From: an uncultured Bacteroidia bacterium
GTDB taxonomy: Bacteria; Bacteroidota; Bacteroidia; Bacteroidales; Prolixibacteraceae
DNA length: 64,000 nucleotides
Assembly: GCA_903927965.1 (NCBI GenBank)
Contig: CAIYPA010000437.1
Location: 1 to 64,000, forward strand
Direction: 5' to 3'
This document shows, in pieces, positions 46,137 through 55,985 of the stretch; positions within the stretch are counted from its first letter, which is position 1, and every line of letters starts with the position of its first letter. Under the pieces are notes generated by a model that saw only the letters and a list, made by a program, of their open reading frames with translations, was not told where the DNA came from and did not search any database. The position numbers and the translations under genes are program-made.

Positions 46137-47693
46137 TTATAAATGAGGTATATATCCTTGCGCCAATTTCGTGAAATGTTCAATCTGCCCTATCTCCCAA
46201 TCCTTTGCCATACCAAGGTGTTCAGCCATAATCGCTGCAACTTTGGGTGCTGCTTCTATTGCCGCCCTTGCATTAAGGATCAACAAACGAACCCTTCGGG
46301 ATAAAACATCTTCAACCGTTAAAGCCATTTCATGATCGATAGCCCAAATAACTTCAGCCTTTGTATATGGATAGGAGGAATGGATCTGTTCGTTTAAGCC
46401 AGTTTTGCTTTCCATAAGGGCAGTAATAGCGGCAGCATCTGATCCATAGACAGATAGATGGGTTTCGTTTTTTGCTTCAGTCCAACCATGAATCCTTAAA
46501 TGTCTTGTTTTGCAATGTTTAAATTTCAACAAGGTTGACCTGATAGCTCTGTTGATCGTATGCCGGGCCATGTTGCGATAGGTTGTCCATTTGCCACCGG
46601 TGACATGGACCAGACCTGATGGAAGAACTTTTATCACATGATCCCGCGGCATTACAGAAGTTTTCTTTATTCCAGCAACTTTGGCCAACGGCCTCAAACC
46701 AACAAAAACACTTTGAATGTCATCATAGGTAATATTGGTTACTGCGTACCGGTTAAAATGGTGGATAATAAAATCGATCTCATCCTTCAATGGTAGTGGC
46801 TCCTCTGAAACCTCCTCGACCGGAGTGTCTGTTGTTCCAAGGATCACCTTTCCTTCCCATGGAATAAAGAACAAGACCCTTCCATCATCTGTTTTTGGGA
46901 GCATCATTCCAGCGTCGCCTGTGAAAAAATGTTTGTCAACAATCAGATGGATACCCTGAGATGGTGCTATTGTTTTTTCAGAATGGCCTTCAGCAAGCTG
47001 CAACAAGGTATCTGCAAAAACGCCTGTCGCATTGATCACCACCTCCGACTTGAATTCATATTCCTTACCGCTTATTTCATCTTTTGCTTTTACACCAACA
47101 ATCAGACCTGAGTCTTTAATAAAATCTGTAACACCAAAATAATTAACAACTATCGCTCCCTTTTCAATTGCAGTTTGTGCCAGGTTGATCGCCAACCGGC
47201 TATCATCAAACTGACCGTCATAATAGAGGACTCCCCCATTCAGGTTATGTTCCTTTAAATCAGGTAAATATTTAATCGTTGATTTTTTTGAAAGCAATTT
47301 CGTTTTGCCAAGACTCAGGTCTCCTGAAAGGTATTCATAAATCCACAATCCTATACCATAGAACCATTTGTCCCACCATTTGTAGGATGGCATCACAAAA
47401 GTCAAAGTATGGCACAAATGTGGGGCGTTCTGGAGCAACACTCCTCTTTCAATTAGAGCTTCCCTTACAAGGCGGATATTTCCTTGGGCAAGATACCGGA
47501 CCCCTCCATGGACCAATTTGGTGGACCGGCTCGAAGTCCCTTTGGCAAAATCGTGTTTTTCAAGCAAGAGGGTTTTAAACCCCCTGGCGGCTGCATCAAG
47601 TGCACATCCTAAACCGGTGGCACCTCCACCTATGATGATGAAATCAAACTCATTCTCTTTGTTTAGTTTATCCAGTTGGTCTTTGCGGTTCAT
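46137..47693 (-). CDS. glpD: Glycerol-3-phosphate dehydrogenase (FAD, aerobic type)
   Basis: Membrane-associated flavoenzyme of 518 residues that oxidises glycerol 3-phosphate to dihydroxyacetone phosphate and passes electrons to quinones. The FAD fold is FIIIGGGATGLGCALDAAARG (about 20-40), followed by the substrate motif KGTSSRSTKLVHGGVRYL and ATGVFADTLL; the C-terminal helical domain ends near 518. It lies 14 bases after glpK. Confidence 0.95.
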   Translation of the reverse strand: MNRKDQLDKLNKENEFDFIIIGGGATGLGCALDAAARGFKTLLLEKHDFAKGTSSRSTKLVHGGVRYLAQGNIRLVREALIERGVLLQNAPHLCHTLTFVMPSYKWWDKWFYGIGLWIYEYLSGDLSLGKTKLLSKKSTIKYLPDLKEHNLNGGVLYYDGQFDDSRLAINLAQTAIEKGAIVVNYFGVTDFIKDSGLIVGVKAKDEISGKEYEFKSEVVINATGVFADTLLQLAEGHSEKTIAPSQGIHLIVDKHFFTGDAGMMLPKTDDGRVLFFIPWEGKVILGTTDTPVEEVSEEPLPLKDEIDFIIHHFNRYAVTNITYDDIQSVFVGLRPLAKVAGIKKTSVMPRDHVIKVLPSGLVHVTGGKWTTYRNMARHTINRAIRSTLLKFKHCKTRHLRIHGWTEAKNETHLSVYGSDAAAITALMESKTGLNEQIHSSYPYTKAEVIWAIDHEMALTVEDVLSRRVRLLILNARAAIEAAPKVAAIMAEHLGMAKDWEIGQIEHFTKLAQGYIPHL

Positions 47694-47707
47694 TTGATGG
47701 CGTATTT

Positions 47708-49189
47708 TTAGATTACTGATAATGCTGCATTAATTGCTTTCCCCCATCCGGTAGCTAATTCGTTTCTTCTTTCGTCTGAAATTTGTGGTGAAAATATTTT
47801 ATCAATTTCCCATTGTTGCTGTATTTCATCAACATTGCCCCAAAAACCGGTCGCCAATCCGGCAAGATAAGCGGCACCTAATGCGGTAGTTTCTGTAACA
47901 GTGGGACGAACTACTTTTGTATCAAGCATGTCACTCTGAAACTGCATCAGCAGATCGTTTTTTGTCGCACCGCCATCAACACGCAACTCTTTGATATGGA
48001 TACCGCTATCGGCTTCCATCGCATTGAGGACATCCATGGTTTGATAGGCGATACTTTCAATGGCAGCCCTGGCAATATGGGCGGATGTGGTTCCTCGTGT
48101 AAGACCAGTAATTGTTCCTTTTGCGTGTTGGCTCCAATATGGGGCACCTAAACCTGCAAATGCAGGAACAACATAAACGCCATCCGTGGTTTTCACTTTC
48201 ATGGCGAGTTCTTCAACTTCAGCGGCGGTCTTGATGAAGCCCAATCCGTCCCTGAGCCATTGCACAACTGCCCCTGCAATAAACACACTACCTTCGAGCG
48301 CATACTGGGTCACTCCGTTTATTTTCCAGGCAACTGTTGTCAATAAGTTATTCTTTGAGAAGATCTTCTTTTCGCCCGTATTCATCAACATGAAACAACC
48401 TGTCCCATAAGTATTTTTGACCATGCCTGGATGAGTACACAATTGTCCGAACAAGGCAGCCTGCTGATCGCCAGCAATACCAGCAATTGGTATATTTGTC
48501 TTGCCATCAAGTAAAATGGTATGACCATACACTTCACTGCTGCTCCGGATTTGTGGCAGGATATTGCCGGGGACATCCAAAATTTTCTGCAGTTCTCCAT
48601 CCCATTGGCAGGTCTCAATATTGCAAAGCATTGTACGGCTGGCATTGCTCACATCGGTTGCATGAATTTTGCCTCCGGTCAATTTCCACAATAACCAGGT
48701 ATCGATCGTGCCAAAACAAAGTTCCCCCTTTTCAGCCTTTTCCCTGGCACCTTCAACATTATCAAGAATCCATTTGACTTTTGTCCCGCTGAAATAAGAA
48801 TCCGCAAGTAAACCGGTCTTCTCCTGAATCACTTTTTCCAAGCCATTGGCCTTCAGTTCATCACAAAATGTAGCAGTCCTTCTGTCCTGCCAAACGATCG
48901 CATTGTAAATTGGGATTCCTGTATTTCTGTCCCAGATAACAGTAGTTTCCCGCTGATTGGTAATCCCGATTCCAGCCACTTCACTTGCAGAAATATTCAA
49001 TTTCGCAATCACCTCCTTTGCCGTTGACAACTGGCTTTCCCAGATTTCCATTGGATCATGCTCTATCCATCCCGGTTTAGGGAAGATTTGTGAAAACTCT
49101 TTCTGGGCAACCCCAACTATAATGCCGTTTTTATCGACTAAAATTGACCGGCTGCTGGTAGTCCCTTGATCTAAGGATAAGATATACAT
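47708..49189 (-). CDS. glpK: Glycerol kinase
   Basis: Cytoplasmic kinase of 493 residues that phosphorylates glycerol. The N-terminal ATPase motif [42 protein letters not shown], the phosphate-2 loop [15 protein letters not shown] and the adenosine motif [18 protein letters not shown] are all present. First gene of the glpK-glpD-glpF operon; a -7 box is at 49270. Confidence 0.97.
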   Translation of the reverse strand: MYILSLDQGTTSSRSILVDKNGIIVGVAQKEFSQIFPKPGWIEHDPMEIWESQLSTAKEVIAKLNISASEVAGIGITNQRETTVIWDRNTGIPIYNAIVWQDRRTATFCDELKANGLEKVIQEKTGLLADSYFSGTKVKWILDNVEGAREKAEKGELCFGTIDTWLLWKLTGGKIHATDVSNASRTMLCNIETCQWDGELQKILDVPGNILPQIRSSSEVYGHTILLDGKTNIPIAGIAGDQQAALFGQLCTHPGMVKNTYGTGCFMLMNTGEKKIFSKNNLLTTVAWKINGVTQYALEGSVFIAGAVVQWLRDGLGFIKTAAEVEELAMKVKTTDGVYVVPAFAGLGAPYWSQHAKGTITGLTRGTTSAHIARAAIESIAYQTMDVLNAMEADSGIHIKELRVDGGATKNDLLMQFQSDMLDTKVVRPTVTETTALGAAYLAGLATGFWGNVDEIQQQWEIDKIFSPQISDERRNELATGWGKAINAALSVI

Positions 49190-49269
49190 GGTAATAGTTT
49201 GAAGAATGGTTAATATTTGTTTCTCAATTTCGTTATTTCCTAGTAAGGTCGTCTTAAAGATGTCCTATG

Positions 49270-49277
49270 CAAATATA
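49270..49277 (-). promoter_or_regulatory. -7 box of the glp operon
   Basis: TATATTTG on the minus strand, 81 bases before the glpK ATG, an exact TAnnTTTG match. No clear -33 element. The 70-base leader is AT-rich without an evident riboswitch. Confidence 0.5.
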
Positions 49278-49329
49278 AGACTATTTTTTAATCTGAATCT
49301 ATTTTGGAAGAACCTACATTTTGGTTGAA

Positions 49330-50021
49330 TTAAGTTAAAACGAAGTTTATTTCAAAAATAAAATTCCATTCCCAAAAGACCTTTTTAGACAAGATCTTAT
49401 TCATAATGAACCCATTTTCACTCGAAATCGCGGAAATGGTTTGGATATCGCAATCATCGGAAAGGATCATCAGTATTCTGGTCCCGGTGTGGATAAATTT
49501 GTCAATCTGGTTGAACAGGTTTCTGAAATACTCAAAGTCTTCGCCACAATACCAGGCATATTCAGCAACAGAAGAGGGCTTTTTGGGGAAATAGGGTGGT
49601 GGAATAATGATGATGTCGAATGTTTGGGGCGGTATTTTCGTAAACAAATCTGATTCAATCACCTGCATTGTCTGATTGTTTAAACCCGCATTAAGTTGCA
49701 AATTTTCAATTGCAAGTGGAGAAATATCGGTGGCTGTCACAATAGCACCCTTTATTGCAGCAAATAACAATATAAAGCCTGTTCCTGCACCCAACTCAAG
49801 GAATTTGAAACCCTCCAAATTGAGATCTTCCAGAAAATTGACAAATATTTTGGTACTCTAAAACAATCCGGGATGGGAAATGTCCCTATTTTCCTGAACT
49901 TTAATCCCTTTATACGCGTATTTAAAGCCTCAACGAAATAATACTTTACGATGAGAATGAAGAGGTACTTACCAGTTATTTTGAATGCATTTTTAAGTTC
50001 TTGATCGGAAAATAATTTCAT
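49330..50021 (-). pseudogene. SAM-dependent methyltransferase, frameshifted and interrupted
   Basis: Remains of a class I methyltransferase. The start (50021, MKLFSDQELKNAFKITGKYL) runs in one frame; the body lies in a second frame: YKGIKVQENRDISHPGLF, then an internal TAG at 49858-49860, then STKIFVNFLEDLNLEGFKFL, ELGAGTGFILLF (SAM motif I), DIIIIPPPYF (substrate motif), to 49330. The frame shift falls near 49930-49945 and the TAG replaces a residue in what should read LFFSTKIF. Both lesions are needed to restore one protein of about 230 residues. Last gene of the radical SAM operon; possible read errors are not excluded. Confidence 0.8.
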
Positions 50022-50060
50022 GTCACAGTAGATTAAAATGGCATTATAATTAACTAATAT

Positions 50061-51152
50061 TCATTGAAATGATCCACAGCAACGCGTACAGCCTGGCATT
50101 AAACCACCACTTTTTATTAAATCACTTCTTAATTGGGCCAGAGTTTTCGAATTCCAGATCTCTTTCAAACTATTTTGGTAAAGATTCCCTGCTACCACTT
50201 TATAACATTTGCCAATCCCCGGGATAACATCCCCATTGGGTTTTACCATGATATTTCGAAAGGTGTCCCAGCAATGATTTCCTATCGTTTGAACATGGTT
50301 ATTGTAATACACCGATAAAATATTCAAGTCATTGAGATCGGGATAGAAAGAAACCGGAAATGGAAGACCAATTTTCCTGATTTCCTTTATTTGCTCAAAC
50401 AATACCGGTAATTTGATATTATCAAGGTTCATTTTTGATAAAGAAGAATCTGTTACCGGATAAGCATTTCCCCAAAGCTTATTGTGGTCAAGAGCCATGG
50501 CAGAAGAAACAAAATTTGGGTGCATAAATGCTATGCCCTTAATTTGCAGAGATTTGAATATATTAACAAATTCTATCATTTTATCATAATTCCACTCTGT
50601 AATTGTGTGACATACTAATATTTTAATCTCACTTTGAGATAATTCCAAAACCCGCTTTATCCCTTCGAAAGCCAATTCAAATGAGTGAGGATTTCCCCGG
50701 ATCATGTTGTGTGTTTTGGGAGGGCCATCCAGGGAAACATTTAAATATTTAAGACCGGATACTGAAAGATCAGCAGCTAGTTCTTTTAATTTCAACCCAT
50801 TCGTTACCAATGATGTAGAAATTCCTTTTTGTCGTGCATAGTCGAGTGAGGTTAAAAGATGCGGATAGATCAATGGTTCCGCATAAGAATAGTCAATTTT
50901 TGTCTGAGGATAAAAATGCCCAATTTCATCGCAAATCTTTTTGAACAATTCCAAGGGCATATTTAATGGTTTATTACCCGTTAAGTTTTGGGAATAATTA
51001 CTTTCTGTATGGCCATTTCCAACATCACACATTTTACAATGTAGGTTGCAGGCGTTGTTCAAACCAAGTAATAGCCAATCCGGCCCATAAAACAAATGGC
51101 GAGGATATATTCTTTGATTGAGTTTTTTGAGCCGGTTATGCAGCAAAATCAT
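50061..51152 (-). CDS. Radical SAM protein with SPASM-like C-terminus
   Basis: Protein of 363 residues. The radical SAM site CNLHCKMC has Cys35, Cys39 and Cys42; the partial barrel follows (TSLVTNGLKL, YLNVSLDG). The C-terminus holds HCWDTFRNIMVKPNGDVIPG and CTRCCGSF, cysteines matching a SPASM auxiliary cluster, as in enzymes that modify peptides or carbohydrates. It starts ten bases after the upstream radical SAM gene and ends 39 bases before the methyltransferase remnant. No substrate peptide gene found nearby. Confidence 0.88.
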   Translation of the reverse strand: MILLHNRLKKLNQRIYPRHLFYGPDWLLLGLNNACNLHCKMCDVGNGHTESNYSQNLTGNKPLNMPLELFKKICDEIGHFYPQTKIDYSYAEPLIYPHLLTSLDYARQKGISTSLVTNGLKLKELAADLSVSGLKYLNVSLDGPPKTHNMIRGNPHSFELAFEGIKRVLELSQSEIKILVCHTITEWNYDKMIEFVNIFKSLQIKGIAFMHPNFVSSAMALDHNKLWGNAYPVTDSSLSKMNLDNIKLPVLFEQIKEIRKIGLPFPVSFYPDLNDLNILSVYYNNHVQTIGNHCWDTFRNIMVKPNGDVIPGIGKCYKVVAGNLYQNSLKEIWNSKTLAQLRSDLIKSGGLMPGCTRCCGSFQ

Positions 51153-51162
51153 AGCGAAGTGT

Positions 51163-52554
51163 TTAAGATTGATGATATATTGAAATTTGTTTCATTTTCA
51201 GCCTCCAATAAATGGCAAAGAGTTTATGTTTTAAAGCCTGAACCATTTTCATTTTTTTCCAATTTCGATAACCAGCCATCTCCCTATTTACAAGGTTGAT
51301 AGCATACTCATAATATTGCCTTGGGTATTTCCTGCTGAAATCAGTTTGCCGGTCAGTTCTATTTGCCCAATCGTTTTCAGATGGATCGCTCAAAACAACC
51401 TGATTGTACAATTCGGTACCTGTTATGGGATATGCAAGTGTAATCGTATATAAGTCGGGATTTGAACGTTTAAGATGCTTCACGGTGTCGAGAATGTCCT
51501 TTTCCTCCTCGCCTGGATATCCTAACATAATAAAGGTTCCAGCTTGCATACCGGCTTTTTTGACAGAAATAATGCTTTTTTGAACTTCCTCAACCTTGAC
51601 CTTCCTGTTCATTAAGTCCAATATTTTTTGAGAACCACTTTCGGCGCCGATCCAAACCCTGTAGCAGCCCGATTCTTTTAATAACTGAACATCCTGAACA
51701 GATAATTGATCGGCCCTTGTAATGCACTCATAACTTATTCGGATATGCCTCAATTTCAATTCATTCGCAAACCGGCTAAGCCATTGCGTGCTTAACGTGA
51801 ATACATCATCTACAAACCAGATATGATCAAATTGAAAATGACTTTGCATCCAAATAATTTCATCTACGACCAATCGGGGACTCCTGCGCCGGTTTGAATT
51901 TCCATAGACAGCTTTGCTACACCAACAGCATCCAAAAGGACACCCACGCATTGTACTGATATTTAATGTATTAAATCCATGCACCTCTTTCCATTTCGAA
52001 AGGTACGATCCAATATTGATTTTATGACGTGCTGGAAGTGGCAGGTTGTCCAAATTCAGCAGATTTCGGTCCGGAGTAGAAATTATATCACCTAAAGGTC
52101 CGGAAAATGCAATCCCGCGGACAGAATTCAAAGGTTCGTTATTTATTAAAGCATTGATCAGTTCAAAGGTTGTTGCTTCCCCCTCTCCAATAACAAGATA
52201 ATCTGCACCATGAATGAGGTAATTCTTTGTATTAAACCTAACATCCGGACCACCGAGGATAATCTTAGCACCTTTAAGTTGATTTGATGATTTGATGAAC
52301 TTTATCAGCCTAATTATTTGTAGTTTGGTCATTAATGTGGCATATATGCAAATAAAATCGGGGACTTCTTTCAAAAGATAATCCGATAATGATTCTTCAG
52401 TTTCAAAAGTAGAATCAAAAACTTCGTTCATCAAACCATTCTGATCTAGGTAGGCTGAAACATACAACAATCCAAGAGGAGGATAAGGCATCATTGTCTT
52501 TTGCTCTGACTTATCATCACAAAGAAAATAGGCATGTGTAATGACAATCTTCAT
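51163..52554 (-). CDS. B12-binding-type radical SAM protein (copy 2)
   Basis: Protein of 463 residues. The N-terminal 170 residues form a cobalamin-binding-like Rossmann domain (TMMPYPPLGLLYVSAYLDQN, KIILGGPDVRF, ADYLVIGEGEATTFELI). The radical SAM core starts MRGCPFGCCWC near 205-215 and shares VWIGAESGSQKILDLMN with its paralogue at 53.3 kb. Family members often methylate unactivated carbon. It overlaps the upstream methyltransferase by four bases. Whether it really binds cobalamin is inferred; no DxHxxG motif is obvious. Confidence 0.88.
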   Translation of the reverse strand: MKIVITHAYFLCDDKSEQKTMMPYPPLGLLYVSAYLDQNGLMNEVFDSTFETEESLSDYLLKEVPDFICIYATLMTKLQIIRLIKFIKSSNQLKGAKIILGGPDVRFNTKNYLIHGADYLVIGEGEATTFELINALINNEPLNSVRGIAFSGPLGDIISTPDRNLLNLDNLPLPARHKINIGSYLSKWKEVHGFNTLNISTMRGCPFGCCWCSKAVYGNSNRRRSPRLVVDEIIWMQSHFQFDHIWFVDDVFTLSTQWLSRFANELKLRHIRISYECITRADQLSVQDVQLLKESGCYRVWIGAESGSQKILDLMNRKVKVEEVQKSIISVKKAGMQAGTFIMLGYPGEEEKDILDTVKHLKRSNPDLYTITLAYPITGTELYNQVVLSDPSENDWANRTDRQTDFSRKYPRQYYEYAINLVNREMAGYRNWKKMKMVQALKHKLFAIYWRLKMKQISIYHQS

Positions 52555-53345
52555 CCTGCTTTGATTAAATGGATTAAATAATGATCTGCATATGCTGATA
52601 ACAACGAATAGTTTTCAATCTTCGACTCAATTTTCCCCAAAACTTTTAATAACCTTGGATGCCTTGAAAAAAAGCCATTCAAATAGGAAGGCGGAATAAA
52701 CAATCCGATTGGCTTTATTGACCTGATTGTTAGATTGTTATTGAAGAACCCCGAAAATTGTCCGGGATTATAGTACCAGACTGGGAAACTTTCTTCATTA
52801 AATGTGATTAATGTTTCTTTGACTGTCCATCTTCGGATACCCGTTCTGAATTTCAATTTCACGAAAAAATATAAGCTATCCCATAGGCAAAAGCGGGGCA
52901 TCAATACACCTATCAAATGACCTCCTGGTTTCAAAAGATGATGTATTGCCTGTGCAAAAAGTTGATAGTCGATGGAGGAGATGCAGTTCAGGCCACCAAA
53001 ATTTGAAAAAATAAGATCGAATTCCTCATTTTTGAAAACACTTCCGATATCAAGTAGATTACACTGAAGGATCCGGATATTCTGTTGCCCCATTTCTGCT
53101 TTTTTTTGAGCAATTTCGATCATTTTTCCTGAAATATCTGTAGCTGTGATATTTAATCCTCTCTTCGAGAAGTAAAGGGCATCAGTTCCTGTTCCGCAAT
53201 TGATTTCAAGGATTTTAGCGTCCGGATTATTAAATTCCATTGAATCAAGATATTTAATGACCTGGGTACGCTGCATCCGTCCAATTGCAGATTCGGTGAA
53301 ATCGACGTCATAATTTTCTGCCAACAAATCAAATGGAACCTGCAT
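52551..53345 (-). CDS. Class I SAM-dependent methyltransferase
   Basis: Protein of about 264 residues. The start MQVPFDLLAENYDVDFT (at 53345) lies one base after the stop of the upstream radical SAM gene; an ATG at 53363 would overlap it. SAM motif I is ILEINCGTGTDALYFSKRG, followed by ITATDISGKMIEIAQKKAEM and FDLIFSNFGGLNCI. The C-terminal region is hydrophobic and may touch the membrane. The N- versus O-methyl target is unknown; the operon suggests it acts on the same product as the radical SAM enzymes. Confidence 0.87.
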   Translation of the reverse strand: MQVPFDLLAENYDVDFTESAIGRMQRTQVIKYLDSMEFNNPDAKILEINCGTGTDALYFSKRGLNITATDISGKMIEIAQKKAEMGQQNIRILQCNLLDIGSVFKNEEFDLIFSNFGGLNCISSIDYQLFAQAIHHLLKPGGHLIGVLMPRFCLWDSLYFFVKLKFRTGIRRWTVKETLITFNEESFPVWYYNPGQFSGFFNNNLTIRSIKPIGLFIPPSYLNGFFSRHPRLLKVLGKIESKIENYSLLSAYADHYLIHLIKAG

Positions 53346-53346
53346 C

Positions 53347-54804
53347 TTAAGTCTTTTTACCAAGTTTATTTAATTTGATCTTATCCATTACGCATAGTGG
53401 TGCCATGTAAACAATTTTAGCGCAATTCTTTACAAAAACACGATTGAAAAAATTCAGGTTACTGACTGAATCCTTGAGAATTGAGATCGACTTTTTATAG
53501 TTAAACCGTCGATGGATGTATTTATAAAGTTGCCTGTAGAACTCTGATGAATAATTGTTTACAAACATCATATCCAGGTCGTTAGAGTCTGTCCAATTCG
53601 ATTTTTCCTGCAGATCCTTTTTTACTTTTTCATAATACGGTGTACCTGGAAGTGGATACGAGACAGAGATGCCAATCTCACCCGGCATTAAATCCAGGAT
53701 CATTTTTATGGACAGATCAATATCCTCTTTTGTTTCGTTCAAATAGCCCAGTTGGATAAAAAAGGCTGTTTTGATCCCATATTTTTTCAGGAGTCGAAGT
53801 GCTACGCCAATTTGCTCAACTTTGACCCCTTTGTTCATCGCATCCAGTATTTTTTGAGATCCGGATTCTGCACCCATCCACACTTTTTTGCATCCAGATT
53901 CAGCAAGCCATTGCACTGTTTTTTCGTCCTGAAGCAGGTCGGCCCGGGTTTGAATGATATAACCAAAGCAAAGTTCCCTTTTTTTCGTCAAACTATTGAA
54001 TTCGTTCAGCCAATTTGGCTTTTGGCCAAAAATATCATCACACATCCAAAATTCCCTTGCATTGTAATTGTCCATCAGGAACGAAATCTCATCTATGACC
54101 TTTTCAGGTGAACGGGACTTATAGCTATAGCCATATATTGGTTTGGCGCACCAATTGCACCGGTACTGGCATCCGCGTGTGGTGGCAATGTTTAAGGTAA
54201 ATTGACGGTTCCCATTGACCCATATTGACCGGTAACTTTCCATATCGATTAGGTCCCAGGCAGGCATCGGAAGCGAATCGAGATCCGAAATTAGCGTTCT
54301 TTGGTAAAAGGGATGATCCCCTTCACGACAATACACCCCTGCAATATATTGAATATCAGCATTTGGTATCTCAAGATGATTAATCAGTTCCTTCAAAGTT
54401 GCTTCAGCTTCGCCACGGATCACATAATCAGCACCCTGGTCGAGGTATTTTTGATAATGGTCTGTTGAATCAGAACTCGAAATGATCACTATACAGCCGT
54501 TGTTTTTTCCAATTTTGATCATTTCAAAAGCTGCCTCCCGCATGTTTGTCAGGCACATTTTGGTCAGATAATTAAAGCAATCATCATAAACCACAAGATA
54601 TTGGGGCGCGAATTCATTAATGACCGGGATAATATCATTTGGCGAATCTTTTAAATTCGTATCAAAAAGGGCAACATGATAACCCTCCTGCCTGATTACT
54701 GCAGCGGCAAGGATTGTTCCCAAAGGCGGATATGGCTGTTTCATCTGCCAGCTTTTGGGGTCGAACTTGTAAAAATAGGAATGTGTAAACAGTATTTTAT
54801 TCAT
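53347..54804 (-). CDS. B12-binding-type radical SAM protein (copy 1)
   Basis: Protein of 485 residues, paralogous to the 51.2 kb gene. N-terminal domain MKQPYPPLGTILAAAVIRQE and DQGADYVIRGEAEATLKEL; radical SAM site TTRGCQYRCNWCAKPIYGY; later VWMGAESGSQKILDAMNKG. The C-terminus carries extra basic residues (about 430-485). It overlaps the nucleotidyltransferase gene by eight bases. Role inferred as in its paralogue. Confidence 0.88.
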   Translation of the reverse strand: MNKILFTHSYFYKFDPKSWQMKQPYPPLGTILAAAVIRQEGYHVALFDTNLKDSPNDIIPVINEFAPQYLVVYDDCFNYLTKMCLTNMREAAFEMIKIGKNNGCIVIISSSDSTDHYQKYLDQGADYVIRGEAEATLKELINHLEIPNADIQYIAGVYCREGDHPFYQRTLISDLDSLPMPAWDLIDMESYRSIWVNGNRQFTLNIATTRGCQYRCNWCAKPIYGYSYKSRSPEKVIDEISFLMDNYNAREFWMCDDIFGQKPNWLNEFNSLTKKRELCFGYIIQTRADLLQDEKTVQWLAESGCKKVWMGAESGSQKILDAMNKGVKVEQIGVALRLLKKYGIKTAFFIQLGYLNETKEDIDLSIKMILDLMPGEIGISVSYPLPGTPYYEKVKKDLQEKSNWTDSNDLDMMFVNNYSSEFYRQLYKYIHRRFNYKKSISILKDSVSNLNFFNRVFVKNCAKIVYMAPLCVMDKIKLNKLGKKT

Positions 54805-55762
54805 TGCTCACAAATAATTTAACGCGTTTCGTTGATTCAAACTCCTTGCCCGCCATATCAAATAGTTTTAGGATTCTTGATTGGTTATCATCAATCGAAA
54901 AATTCATTCTTACCATTTTACGGTTGACTGTATTAAAAAAGGTCTCTTTGTTTGGCACAGTCGCCCTGTTGGTATCAATTTGCCATTTCTTGCGCTTAAT
55001 GACAATCTTCATTATCATGAAATCGATGAAATCGAACAATTGTTTGATACAAATAAACTCTATAAAACGCTTTAGCCGATTGGAATTTTCATCCAGAGTA
55101 TCATTCACCCACTCAAATCCGAAATTTGGGAAATAATCTTTTATCCACTGATTTTGATACAGAAGGTCGATACTGGTTTTTTTTCCACAAGCAGGAATAA
55201 GTATGGCCAATTCGACGGCAGTAAATAAATTCATGGGGGTTACCTCAGTCCCCATTTCAATGAAATAATTGGTACAAATGAGATATTTCCTTTTGGAACC
55301 TAGCATTTTTCGATAAATGGTCATCATTAACCTGATTAGCCATAACCTTTTTCGCTCCGAAATAATGAAAAAATCAATATCATTGCCATAATCAAAATTG
55401 TTTTTTGAAAGGGATCCCGATAAACACACGCCACGTACAAAAGGAAAATGGAACAAGGTTTTTGCGAGGCTTACTGCAATTGGAAAATATCTTTTAGATA
55501 ACCTGTTGGTTTTAACCCTTTTCCTTACAAGTCCGCCATCTTTTCTTAATTGGTAATAGCCACTTTCGTGGTATAGCAGGTCCTTTCTGACAAGGCTTGC
55601 AAGGGTTGCCTTAAATTGCTCATCATCTGGTATTTTTATTTGGCAAAAACGAATAATCTCATCTTCTGTTAAAGGGTAATCAAAAATCCCTGAATACAGG
55701 AGTGTTTTAATAATGCCACTTTCCAACTCATTTAATTGCTCGTCAACTTGTTTTAATTCCAT
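54797..55762 (-). CDS. Nucleotidyltransferase-fold protein with N-terminal winged helix
   Basis: Protein of 321 residues from the ATG at 55762 (MELKQVDEQLNELESGII). A winged-helix-like N-terminus (10-75; FDYPLTEDEIIRFC) leads to the nucleotidyltransferase signature CLSGSLSKNNFDYGNDIDFFII (G-S and D-x-D), as in MNT-type transferases. A more upstream start at 55792 would overlap the -7 box. First gene of the radical SAM operon. Substrate unknown; a role in activating a sugar or tailoring a small molecule is possible. Confidence 0.78.
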   Translation of the reverse strand: MELKQVDEQLNELESGIIKTLLYSGIFDYPLTEDEIIRFCQIKIPDDEQFKATLASLVRKDLLYHESGYYQLRKDGGLVRKRVKTNRLSKRYFPIAVSLAKTLFHFPFVRGVCLSGSLSKNNFDYGNDIDFFIISERKRLWLIRLMMTIYRKMLGSKRKYLICTNYFIEMGTEVTPMNLFTAVELAILIPACGKKTSIDLLYQNQWIKDYFPNFGFEWVNDTLDENSNRLKRFIEFICIKQLFDFIDFMIMKIVIKRKKWQIDTNRATVPNKETFFNTVNRKMVRMNFSIDDNQSRILKLFDMAGKEFESTKRVKLFVSNE

Positions 55763-55789
55763 ATAGCCTGGCTGAATTAGATAACAAAG

Positions 55790-55797
55790 CAAAATTA
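55790..55797 (-). promoter_or_regulatory. -7 box of the radical SAM operon
   Basis: TAATTTTG on the minus strand, 27 bases before the ATG at 55762, matches TAnnTTTG. It supports the shorter start of the nucleotidyltransferase gene. No TTG at -33. Confidence 0.4.
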
Positions 55798-55985
55798 TCA
55801 GGGAAATCCATCGTAAGTTCGACCCTTTTTAAAATCAGCTAAAAATAGGATTTATTTCGAATATTACGGTTCATGACTAATAATCTAAAAAAAATCCAGA
55901 AATAGGTTTACTTCCGAAGCCTTGAAAAAAACAAAACTTAAAAAACAATTCAAAAATTTGATAATACAATTGACATCACGCGATA

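Noticed and set aside
50133-55136. Plus-strand ORFs inside the radical SAM operon
   Set aside because: They lie antisense to genes with clear motifs and are Phe- and Ser-rich shadow frames.
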